64,000 bases of DNA. Source: Afipia sp. (GTDB taxonomy: Bacteria > Pseudomonadota > Alphaproteobacteria > Rhizobiales > Xanthobacteraceae). The DNA is taken from contig JAFKER010000011.1 of the NCBI GenBank assembly GCA_017308595.1, positions 117,213 through 181,212 of the forward strand. Direction: 5' to 3'. Each line of letters starts with the position of its first letter. Within the stretch, counting starts at the first letter, position 1. The notes beneath the pieces are model-generated. The model was not told the DNA's origin, did no database searches, and saw only the letters and a list, made by a program, of their open reading frames with translations. Shown here in pieces: positions 57,283-64,000 of this stretch. The position numbers and the translations under genes are program-made.

Positions 57283-58779
57283 ATGACCCTTTGGATAGAT
57301 GTTACAGATCTCTATCATTGGGGGCTCGGCCATTTAACCGGAATTCAGCGCACGTCAGCCAGTGTTTTGTCGGAGTTAGTTAAAGCGCGGCGCGACGTCG
57401 AGCTCTTTGCTTACGATCCTTCCAAACAAATCCTTCGCAAGGTCAGCGCCGATTCTCTGCCGAGCGTTGTTTGCCGATACATCGGTGTGGTGCAGACCAT
57501 CCCGGCGGGTGAGGTGCGCGCGCAAAGTCCCGACCTTCCGGTCCCTCCGCGCGAGACAAGCGACAAAATCAGGCGGGCGCGCCGCCAGCTAGGGGAGTGG
57601 CTCTGGTTTCTGAAACCCGCCGTTCGGCGTCTGAGATCGGTGTTTCAGCGCCAGAAGTCCAGGTGGGAGAGTCAGGAAGCTGTTGAGGTCATCAGGGATT
57701 TTCGGCGAAGCACCCGGCGTCTCCTTGGATTGGTCTGGAGAAATTTCGCCGGCAGGAGACGGGCAGTCCAAGCCCCGCCAGCGTCAATTGAAACGATAAC
57801 GGCAGGAGAGACGCTTTTCAGACAAGGGGACGTATGTCTTGCCTTGTCGGCAACGTGGGGATTTCCTCGCTACGGCGAGGTCATTGCGGCAGATACGCGC
57901 GCGAGCGGAGCGAAGTGTATCAACATGCTGTATGATCTGATTCCGACATTGTTTCCGCAATGGGTGCTTGAAGGTCATTCGCAAATGATCACGCTCTGGG
58001 CGCGGAAGCAAATTGAGAATGCGGACGCGATATTGACGATTTCGCAGTTTCAGAAACGGGAAATATCAGATTATATCGAAACCGACAGACTGCCTCCGCG
58101 GAATGTGGAGGTGGTTCGTCTTGGCGATAATCCACGGCTTGTAACAGCAATCGGGACATCGCTGTCGTTGCCGCGCTACGTGCCCGAGCGGCGGTTTGTC
58201 ATTTGTGTTTCCACACTCGATGTCAGAAAAAATCACATCTTGTTGTACCGGGTTTGGCAGCGTCTGGTTGAGAAACTCGGCCCGGATTGTCCCCAGCTTC
58301 TTCTGATCGGAACGCCTCATCTCCACGTTGCTGACCTGCTTCATCAAATCCGGTACGACAGGTCGGTTAACCAGGTGATTGTTCATCTGCGAGATGTCAC
58401 GGACGAGGAGTTGGCCTGGTACTATAGAAATTGTGCGTTCACTATATATCCGTCGGTCTATGAAGGTTGGGGACTTCCTATTTCGGAAAGTCTATCTCTC
58501 GGAAGGTACTGCATTTCCGGCGACCGAACCTCATTGCCCGAAGCAGGTGGCAATCTTGTCGATTACTTCGATCCATTCGATTTTGTCGCCTGCTATAATC
58601 TTGTTTATAGAGCCGCGACCGATCCGGACTATGTCAAACAATGTGAAGATCGAATCCGGGAGAGCTATGTACCTTATAGTTGGGCAATGACGGCGGCGCA
58701 TATTTCGGAAATCGTAGATCGGGTAGCGGGCGTAGGCGGAGAGAAGCCTATCAACAGTGCGGCGGTCGCTTTTTCATAA
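57283..58779 (+). CDS. Glycosyltransferase (GT4-like) with basic insert
   Basis: A 498-residue GT-B protein starting MTLWIDVTDLYHWGLGHLTGIQRT, a start seen in mannosyltransferases of O-antigen loci. Its donor half has RRFVICVSTLDVRKNHILLYRVW and FTIYPSVYEGWGLPISESLSLG. Between about 95 and 170 is an Arg-rich insert (RRARRQLGEWLWFLKP, RRSTRRLLGLVWRNFAGRRR) that may bind the inner membrane. An in-frame TTG upstream is unlikely as start. Base composition is visibly A/T-richer than core genes. Confidence 0.8.
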   Translation: MTLWIDVTDLYHWGLGHLTGIQRTSASVLSELVKARRDVELFAYDPSKQILRKVSADSLPSVVCRYIGVVQTIPAGEVRAQSPDLPVPPRETSDKIRRARRQLGEWLWFLKPAVRRLRSVFQRQKSRWESQEAVEVIRDFRRSTRRLLGLVWRNFAGRRRAVQAPPASIETITAGETLFRQGDVCLALSATWGFPRYGEVIAADTRASGAKCINMLYDLIPTLFPQWVLEGHSQMITLWARKQIENADAILTISQFQKREISDYIETDRLPPRNVEVVRLGDNPRLVTAIGTSLSLPRYVPERRFVICVSTLDVRKNHILLYRVWQRLVEKLGPDCPQLLLIGTPHLHVADLLHQIRYDRSVNQVIVHLRDVTDEELAWYYRNCAFTIYPSVYEGWGLPISESLSLGRYCISGDRTSLPEAGGNLVDYFDPFDFVACYNLVYRAATDPDYVKQCEDRIRESYVPYSWAMTAAHISEIVDRVAGVGGEKPINSAAVAFS

Positions 58780-58856
58780 AGAGCCTTTGATAATGCGTTT
58801 TCGTCACTCGATGCTGATACAAGTACTTTCTCGCTAGTTTGGGTGTTACGACGCAT

Positions 58857-60071
58857 ATGCGTATCGGTTTTGAATCCAGCATCTTGAATCGCGCGATGAC
58901 CGGAGTCGCCAATTATACGTTCAATGTCATCCGTTGCGCGATGGAGCTTGATTCAAACATCGATTTTAGGGGCTTTGGTCATTTCAACTGGAAAAAATTC
59001 GATCGAGATGATGCGCTGCGGGTGAGCCGATATCATCAGAAGCAGGACGAAACCGAAAACACAAAGGCTGCTTCCGGAAACGGTTTGCGCAACGGCATCG
59101 TCGACAGTGCAGTTCGGTTGCGTGGTGCGCGCACAGCGGTCGCTGTGTATCGCGGACTGCGCCAGCGACGATTTTCGTCCTCGGTTCGGAAGCAATCTCT
59201 CGATCTGTTTCACGCGTTCAACTTCAGGCCGTTGAACGATCCCGGAATTCCGACGCTTCCTGTGATCTACGATCTGTCGACCTTTCGCCATCCCGAGTTT
59301 CATCCGCCGGATCGGGTCAAATGGCTTGAACCACTGCGTCTGTTTCTCGAGCAAGCTCCCCTTGTGCAAACAATTTCAGACTTCAGCAAACGTGAAATTG
59401 TTGAGGTTTTTAAATATCCATCTGAAAGGATATTTGTTGCGCCTCCCGCTGCATCAGACCTGTTCGTGCCGCATGGGATCGAAAAGACCCAGCGCGGACT
59501 AGGTGCGATGGATCTGACCTATGGCAATTTTTTTCTGATTGTCGGAACGCATGAGCCGCGTAAAAATATTCGCAGTGCGCTTTTCGCGTATGAACGATTG
59601 CCCGCCGGAATACGCGCGCAATATCCGCTGGTGTTGGCCGGCGGCAAGGGCTGGGGAGATCTTGATCTGCCGGCAAAGACGGAAAGCCTGATCAGGGAAG
59701 GGACAGTTCGGCTGGTTCGTGGCGTGGCTGATCCGCAGTTGCGGAATCTATATGAGGGGACGCGGCTTCTGATTGCGCCCTCGCTTTATGAGGGTTTCGG
59801 AATGCCTGTTGTGGAAGCCCTAGCTTGCGGTACACCGGTGGCGCACAGCGCTGATACATCGATGGACGAAATTTCCGGCTCTGAAAGCAGGCGCGTATCG
59901 GCACTGGATGTCGAAGGCTGGACGAGCGCACTCAAGGATTCGCTGGAGAGTGATGATTACGCCGATCCGGCGCGTCGGGCGTCCAGGATGGCGTGTGCGC
60001 GAAAATTTACGTGGCAGCACAGCGCATCGCTGGTGATAGATGCTTACCGCCAGATCGGCGGCGTCACCTAG
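58857..60071 (+). CDS. Glycosyltransferase family 4
   Basis: A 404-residue GT4 enzyme starting MRIGFESSILNRAMTGVANYTFNVI, resembling mannosyl- or rhamnosyltransferases. PVIYDLSTFRHPEFHPPDR, LIVGTHEPRKNIRSAL, LAGGKGWGD and APSLYEGFGMPVVEALACGTPVA (donor site) are family-typical. ATG 58857 is preferred to the in-frame start six codons upstream. It follows the previous glycosyltransferase by about 78 bases and converges on the aminotransferase gene. Confidence 0.85.
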   Translation: MRIGFESSILNRAMTGVANYTFNVIRCAMELDSNIDFRGFGHFNWKKFDRDDALRVSRYHQKQDETENTKAASGNGLRNGIVDSAVRLRGARTAVAVYRGLRQRRFSSSVRKQSLDLFHAFNFRPLNDPGIPTLPVIYDLSTFRHPEFHPPDRVKWLEPLRLFLEQAPLVQTISDFSKREIVEVFKYPSERIFVAPPAASDLFVPHGIEKTQRGLGAMDLTYGNFFLIVGTHEPRKNIRSALFAYERLPAGIRAQYPLVLAGGKGWGDLDLPAKTESLIREGTVRLVRGVADPQLRNLYEGTRLLIAPSLYEGFGMPVVEALACGTPVAHSADTSMDEISGSESRRVSALDVEGWTSALKDSLESDDYADPARRASRMACARKFTWQHSASLVIDAYRQIGGVT

Positions 60072-60100
60072 GTGCGCATTGAGCCAAGGGTCGCCTTTCC

Positions 60101-61192
60101 TTACGACCGACGATCGAAGAAATTCCCAATCTTTTCAGAAATCATTGCGACGTCGTCTTCGGAAAGCTCGGGGTAGCTCGGCAATGTTACACCTCTTCCC
60201 GAGAGGTTCTCAGCTACTGGAAACACAGCTCCGCGGTTATAAGGCGGCAGACGATGAATCGGCGGAAAAAGCGGGCGCGTTTCGATCTTGGCTGCCTTTA
60301 GAAAATCCCTGAGGTCATTGCGAAGATGTTCGGTCTTAAGCAGCACCGAATACATCCACCATGAATGCTCTGTGTTTTTCTGGACCAGTTGGGTCTTGAG
60401 CGGCAGGTTGCGCAAATGCTGCTCGTACCAGCGCACGACCTGACGCTTTCGGGAGAGAATATGGTCTGCCTGCTCGAGTTGAGCCAGTCCGATCGCAGCG
60501 CAGACATTCGTCATCCGATAGTTGTAACCGATGACTTCGTGCCAGTATTCGCGGTGAGGTGATACGCCCTGCGTTTTCAGGCGGTATGCTTTTTCGTACA
60601 GGTCTGCGTCATTGGTTGCCACCATTCCGCCTTCGCCGGTGGTGATGGTCTTATTCCCGAAGAAGCTAAAGGTCGATATCTCTCCGAATGTTCCAACGTG
60701 CTGCCCTTCGTAGCGCGTACCAAAGGATTCCGCGCAATCTTCAATAAGCATGATGCCATGCGCTCGGCAGATGTCGACGATCGTCCCCATATCGCACGCG
60801 CCTCCGTAGAGGTGGACGATCATCACGGCCCTGGTTTTGGAGGTTATGGCTCGTTGGATTGCCTCTGGATCAATCTGCCATGTCGTGTCGAGCGAGTCTG
60901 CGAACACTGGCGTTGCGCCGGTCTGAACAATGGTATTGGCGGATGCCACATATGTCAGTGTCGGGACGATAACTTCGTCGCCGGGACCAATTCCGAGCGC
61001 CATTAGGGCGAGATGAAGCGCTACCGTACCGTTACAAACGGAGGTCGCGTGGTTAGTTTGGATGTATCTGCCAAAGCCATCTTCGAAACGATCGATATAG
61101 GCGCCACGCGATGATATCCAGGTCGAATCGATGCAATCGGTGACGTATTCCCTTTCTCGCCCAGCGAAGTACGGCCGATATACAGGAATCAT
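60101..61192 (-). CDS. Perosamine-synthase-like aminotransferase (DegT family)
   Basis: PLP enzyme of 363 residues converting a 4-keto-6-deoxysugar nucleotide to the 4-amino sugar; sequence features favour GDP-perosamine synthase (RfbE/Per). MIPVYRPYFAGREREYVTDC, DSTWISSRGAYIDRFE, TLTYVASANTIVQTGA, EDCAESFG and the PLP lysine in SFFGNKTITTGEGGM (K181) fit. Together with gmd it would make GDP-perosamine from GDP-mannose. A GGGAGGAAA ribosome site precedes it. It diverges from wzm. Confidence 0.85.
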   Translation of the reverse strand: MIPVYRPYFAGREREYVTDCIDSTWISSRGAYIDRFEDGFGRYIQTNHATSVCNGTVALHLALMALGIGPGDEVIVPTLTYVASANTIVQTGATPVFADSLDTTWQIDPEAIQRAITSKTRAVMIVHLYGGACDMGTIVDICRAHGIMLIEDCAESFGTRYEGQHVGTFGEISTFSFFGNKTITTGEGGMVATNDADLYEKAYRLKTQGVSPHREYWHEVIGYNYRMTNVCAAIGLAQLEQADHILSRKRQVVRWYEQHLRNLPLKTQLVQKNTEHSWWMYSVLLKTEHLRNDLRDFLKAAKIETRPLFPPIHRLPPYNRGAVFPVAENLSGRGVTLPSYPELSEDDVAMISEKIGNFFDRRS

Positions 61193-61220
61193 CTTTTTAT
61201 GATTTCCTCCCAGCGCTTTT

Positions 61221-61253
61221 AGTATAGTTAGGGGTATAATACCACGAGATCAA
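61221..61253. promoter_or_regulatory. Overlapping divergent promoters for wzm and the aminotransferase
   Basis: A perfect TATAAT at 61235-61240 faces wzm, whose ATG is at 61265; its -35 is weak. On the other strand, TTGATC (61248-61253) and TAACTA (61225-61230) stand 17 bases apart toward the aminotransferase gene. The two elements share the same bases, so RNA polymerase could occupy only one at a time. Confidence 0.5.
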
Positions 61254-61264
61254 CCCTGAATTGT

Positions 61265-62050
61265 ATGAAGATGCCCTATATCCACGGAATCTACGAGGCT
61301 CGTTACTTCTGGATCCACCTCGCGTTGTCGGATTTGCGCGCCAAGTGGCGCCGGTCATATCTGGGTATAGCGTGGTCCCTTTTGCAGCCGCTCGGTATGA
61401 CGCTGTTGCTGTCGTTCGTGTTCGCAAAGATATTCAAGCAAAGCATCGCGGGTTATGCCCCGTACATTTTATCCGGGATGATTGTCTGGGAATTCTTTAT
61501 TGCAACGCTGACGTTAGGTTCCATGTCTTTCGTCCAGGCGGAACCCTACATCAAACAGTATCGTCATCCGCTTGCCATCTACACGCTGCGAAATACCCTG
61601 ACCAATCTGATGGTTCTGGTCATGGCGAGTCTCAGTCTGATCGGCTGGGTGCTGATTGTGATGCCGCAGAATTTCGGGTGGTGCTGGATCGTCGCGCCCC
61701 TGGTGTTTCCCCTCGCTGCTCTTATCGCGTGGCCGGTCGCGACCGCACTGGCCTATATTGGGGCGCGATTCCGCGATCTCACTCCGGCGCTTGCGCTAAT
61801 CATGCAGGCGATGTGGTTCGTGTCACCAATTTACTTCGAAGCGAGCCTGTTCCGGAACGGCGGTCTCGGGGTTCTCGTAGATTTCAACCCCATCTATCAT
61901 CTGTTGGAAATTGTCCGCGCGCCACTTTTGCGCGGAGAGTGGCCAACGTTCGTCAACTTCGCAGCGTGCGGCTTCACAATAGTGGCGGCGTTTGCGGTTG
62001 CGTGGCTGATCGGCCGGAAGTCTGAAGACAAGGTCATCTTCTATCTATGA
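61265..62050 (+). CDS. wzm: Polysaccharide ABC transporter permease Wzm
   Basis: The membrane half of an ABC-2-type exporter that moves undecaprenyl-linked O-antigen to the periplasm. The 261-residue protein has six membrane helices, an amphipathic N-terminus (LALSDLRAKWRRSYLGIAWSLLQPLGMTLL) and the conserved GMIVWEFF and WFVSPIYFEASLF. The ATG at 61265 is followed two codons on by another. It overlaps wzt by four bases (ATGA). Confidence 0.92.
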   Translation: MKMPYIHGIYEARYFWIHLALSDLRAKWRRSYLGIAWSLLQPLGMTLLLSFVFAKIFKQSIAGYAPYILSGMIVWEFFIATLTLGSMSFVQAEPYIKQYRHPLAIYTLRNTLTNLMVLVMASLSLIGWVLIVMPQNFGWCWIVAPLVFPLAALIAWPVATALAYIGARFRDLTPALALIMQAMWFVSPIYFEASLFRNGGLGVLVDFNPIYHLLEIVRAPLLRGEWPTFVNFAACGFTIVAAFAVAWLIGRKSEDKVIFYL

Positions 62051-62802
62051 CGGAAAATTATATTCGGCTCGACGCGATAAATTTGCACTATTCAGCGGTC
62101 GCGTTCAGGGAACGCTCGCTGAAAACGCTCCTTATGGGCGTGACGCCGGGTCGTCACCCAAAGCGGGAGGTCCATGATGTGCATGCGCTCAAGAACATCA
62201 CGCTTCAGGTTAGGCAAGGCGAGCGGGTCGGACTGATCGGGCACAACGGTGCCGGAAAATCCACATTCCTCAAGATGGTGGCGGGTCTGTATCCCGTTTC
62301 ATCCGGCTCGCGGCATGTGAAAGGCGTTGTGCGTTCGCTGTTCGATCTGAGTCTTGGCTTCGAGCCTGAGGCGACTGGTCGGGAAAATATTTTGTATCGC
62401 GGGCTGCTGCTGGGTTTAACGCCAAAATTCATGCGCACTGTCGCGGAGGATATTGTCGCTTTCGCCGATATCGGCGAATTCATCGACTACCCAATCAAGA
62501 CTTACTCGGCAGGCATGCAGGTTCGGCTTGCCTTTGCCATCTCCACCATGGTCGGCGGCGATATCTTGCTTCTTGATGAGGTGATCGGAGCGGGCGACGC
62601 AAACTTCATGCAAAAGGCAAAGGCGCGCATCACAAAGCTGATCGAGGATTCGGAAATCCTCATCCTCGCAACACATGATTTTGGCTCGCTTCGCGATATT
62701 TGCGATCGCGCAATCGTTCTGCATCACGGCGAGATAAAATTCGACGGCGCTGTGGAGCCGGCGGTTAAGGAATACGGGCGATTGACGGGGACGGGAAAAT
62801 GA
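62047..62802 (+). CDS. wzt: Polysaccharide ABC transporter ATPase Wzt (short type)
   Basis: The ATPase of the O-antigen exporter. In 251 residues: Walker A GHNGAGKST near 65-73, signature YSAGMQVRLAFA near 153-164, Walker B ILLLDEVIGAGD near 173-184, and the H-loop THDFGSL. It stops after the nucleotide-binding domain, lacking the C-terminal carbohydrate-binding domain of E. coli O9a-type Wzt that senses a capped chain end, so export and length control are probably of the coupled kind. Both neighbours overlap it by four bases. Confidence 0.93.
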   Translation: MTENYIRLDAINLHYSAVAFRERSLKTLLMGVTPGRHPKREVHDVHALKNITLQVRQGERVGLIGHNGAGKSTFLKMVAGLYPVSSGSRHVKGVVRSLFDLSLGFEPEATGRENILYRGLLLGLTPKFMRTVAEDIVAFADIGEFIDYPIKTYSAGMQVRLAFAISTMVGGDILLLDEVIGAGDANFMQKAKARITKLIEDSEILILATHDFGSLRDICDRAIVLHHGEIKFDGAVEPAVKEYGRLTGTGK

Positions 62803-64000
62803 CGGAGCGGCCTCTCCGGGTGATGTGGCTTCTTAACCACACCACCGCGCGCCAGTTCGAGGTTCCGATGCTCAAGCGTATCGGGGTGCGAGAGGTGTTT
62901 TTGCCAAAGCGGATTCCGGCAGATCCCGCGTTTCGCTCTGCTTCGATTGATTGGTCAGAGGATCAACATCTTTCTATCCCGGCCGATGATCTAGCGATCC
63001 TGAACGCGGCGGACTGGTACGACGATCCGGGACGGGAAGCATGGGAGATTGCTAACAAGCATTTCGATATCGCGTTTTTCATTCTGCTTAAGACAGCTTT
63101 TTTCCGGTCGATGACCCGTCATTTCGGTGGCGCGAAGATCTGGCGTGCTTATGGTCTTCCGGAGGAATCTTACAGTGACAGTTTGACCTGGCGGTCGCAT
63201 AGGGAAGGGTTGCTGGCTTCGCCGCAGGCGTTGGATTCAAGATTCTGGTTTGGCCAAGCCTATGCGCATTTGGAAAACAGAGAGTCTCCTTACTTGCAGA
63301 AGCGCGCTTTGTTCTTTCCGGCCGGTCTGCCGGATGCCCGTCTCGACGACAAATGGTCAGGCACGGACAAGCGAATCTTTTTCATCTGTCCGGATTTAGG
63401 ATTTAGTACATACTATCAAAAAGTTTATAGCGAATTTGAGAAGACATTCTCAGGTCTGCCTTACGTAGTGGGCGGTGCCCAGCCTGCCCCTGTTCCTGAC
63501 TCTCATGTCCTCGGCTTCCAGCCCAGTGAAGTCCACCGTCGGAACATGCAAGAGTTACGCGTGATGTTTTATCACGGCGCTGACCCCAATCATGTTCATT
63601 ATCACCCGTTCGAAGCCATTCGCGCCGGCATGCCACTGGTCTTCATGGCCGGCGGCTTACTCGATAAGCTTGGCGGGAATGAGTTACCCGGCCGCTGCCG
63701 CACACAGGCCGAAGCGCGCAGCAAGATCGAGAGAATCTTGAACGATGATCGCCGTTTGATTGCTGAAATTCGCACGTCTCAACCGCAACTCCTTGAGCCG
63801 CTGATGGTAGAAAGCTGCGAACCCTCGTGGCGATCAAGCATTCGGAAGGTTCTTGAAGAACTGCGAACCGATGGTTCGCCGGTTGTCGATAAGCGAGGCC
63901 GAAGAAAGCGGGTTGCTGTTATTGTCCCTGTTAAGTATCGGGGTGGCAGCCTACGGGGCGCCAAGCTGCTGGCGCGTGCGATACAGGACGGAAGCCGGGC
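62799..64000 (+). CDS. Large glycosyltransferase, 3' end outside window
   Basis: An open frame from the ATG at 62799, overlapping the wzt stop, runs to the window end without a stop (400 codons). The first ~360 residues include DPNHVHYHPFEAIRAGMPLVFMAGG, a donor-binding-type region of GT-B enzymes, and then KRVAVIVPVKYRGGSLRGAK begins a second domain that looks like the start of another glycosyltransferase. It is therefore a multidomain enzyme of the wzm-wzt operon, likely building the O-antigen repeat. Details need the missing end. Confidence 0.7.
   Translation, partial: MTERPLRVMWLLNHTTARQFEVPMLKRIGVREVFLPKRIPADPAFRSASIDWSEDQHLSIPADDLAILNAADWYDDPGREAWEIANKHFDIAFFILLKTAFFRSMTRHFGGAKIWRAYGLPEESYSDSLTWRSHREGLLASPQALDSRFWFGQAYAHLENRESPYLQKRALFFPAGLPDARLDDKWSGTDKRIFFICPDLGFSTYYQKVYSEFEKTFSGLPYVVGGAQPAPVPDSHVLGFQPSEVHRRNMQELRVMFYHGADPNHVHYHPFEAIRAGMPLVFMAGGLLDKLGGNELPGRCRTQAEARSKIERILNDDRRLIAEIRTSQPQLLEPLMVESCEPSWRSSIRKVLEELRTDGSPVVDKRGRRKRVAVIVPVKYRGGSLRGAKLLARAIQDGSR

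Overview
The window reads as core chromosome of an alphaproteobacterium of the Bradyrhizobium/Rhodopseudomonas/Afipia/Nitrobacter group (Nitrobacteraceae). Evidence: high G+C coding; the block rpoZ-rel-pdxJ-acpS-lepB-rnc-era-recO-parC; a Mg-type HemB with Asp in place of the zinc cysteines; LdtR beside HemB; a CBP3-type cytochrome bc1 chaperone; a TTG-started MerR gene behind ihfA; and several families of short palindromic intergenic repeats typical of this group. The genus cannot be fixed from the sequence alone.

Layout. 1-7.5 kb: alpha/beta hydrolase, soluble lytic transglycosylase, dapA-mscL-smpB-peroxiredoxin, and an opposing overlapping pair (NYN-domain protein and family-5 uracil-DNA glycosylase). 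7.8-18.6 kb: the housekeeping block from rpoZ to parC (stringent response, pyridoxine, ACP activation, signal peptidase, RNase III, Era, RecO), with a His-rich secreted protein on the other strand. 18.7-28.2 kb: trmO, a YdeP-type molybdopterin oxidoreductase, mntH behind a good Mur-like operator, bpt, an RDD membrane protein, hemB, ldtR, a candidate small RNA and two very small ORFs. 28.4-39.2 kb: glyA-nrdR-ribD-ribE, a TetR/acyl-CoA synthetase pair, ribH-nusB-thiL, and a K+-independent H+-pyrophosphatase. 39.4-45.9 kb: an Rmf/CrpP-like small protein, an orphan TctC binding protein whose Shine-Dalgarno lies inside a hairpin, bamE, the bc1 chaperone, yceD-plsX-fabH, ihfA and merR.

45.9-64 kb is a surface-polysaccharide region: a glycosyltransferase plus PIG-L-like protein operon, tRNA-Pro(GGG), a DSD1-type PLP enzyme, an O-antigen ligase/polymerase, an unpaired LptF, two GDP-mannose-dehydratase-family genes, several family-4-like glycosyltransferases, an FkbM methyltransferase, a perosamine-synthase-like aminotransferase, the Wzm/Wzt exporter, and a large glycosyltransferase cut by the window edge. 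Together they suggest an ABC-transporter-dependent O-antigen built on GDP-mannose-derived 6-deoxysugars, probably including perosamine. Genes there change strand often and look A/T-richer than the core, as is usual for horizontally shuffled O-antigen loci.

No insertion sequence, prophage, CRISPR array, rRNA or obvious defence system was seen. The most interesting signals are a Shine-Dalgarno-sequestering hairpin before the TctC gene, a Mur-like operator overlapping an apparently leaderless mntH promoter, a multi-hairpin candidate sRNA after ldtR, structured leaders before glyA and ribH, and a divergent PIG-L-like enzyme in the glycan region. Start sites were corrected where family alignment or ribosome-binding sites favoured an internal codon.
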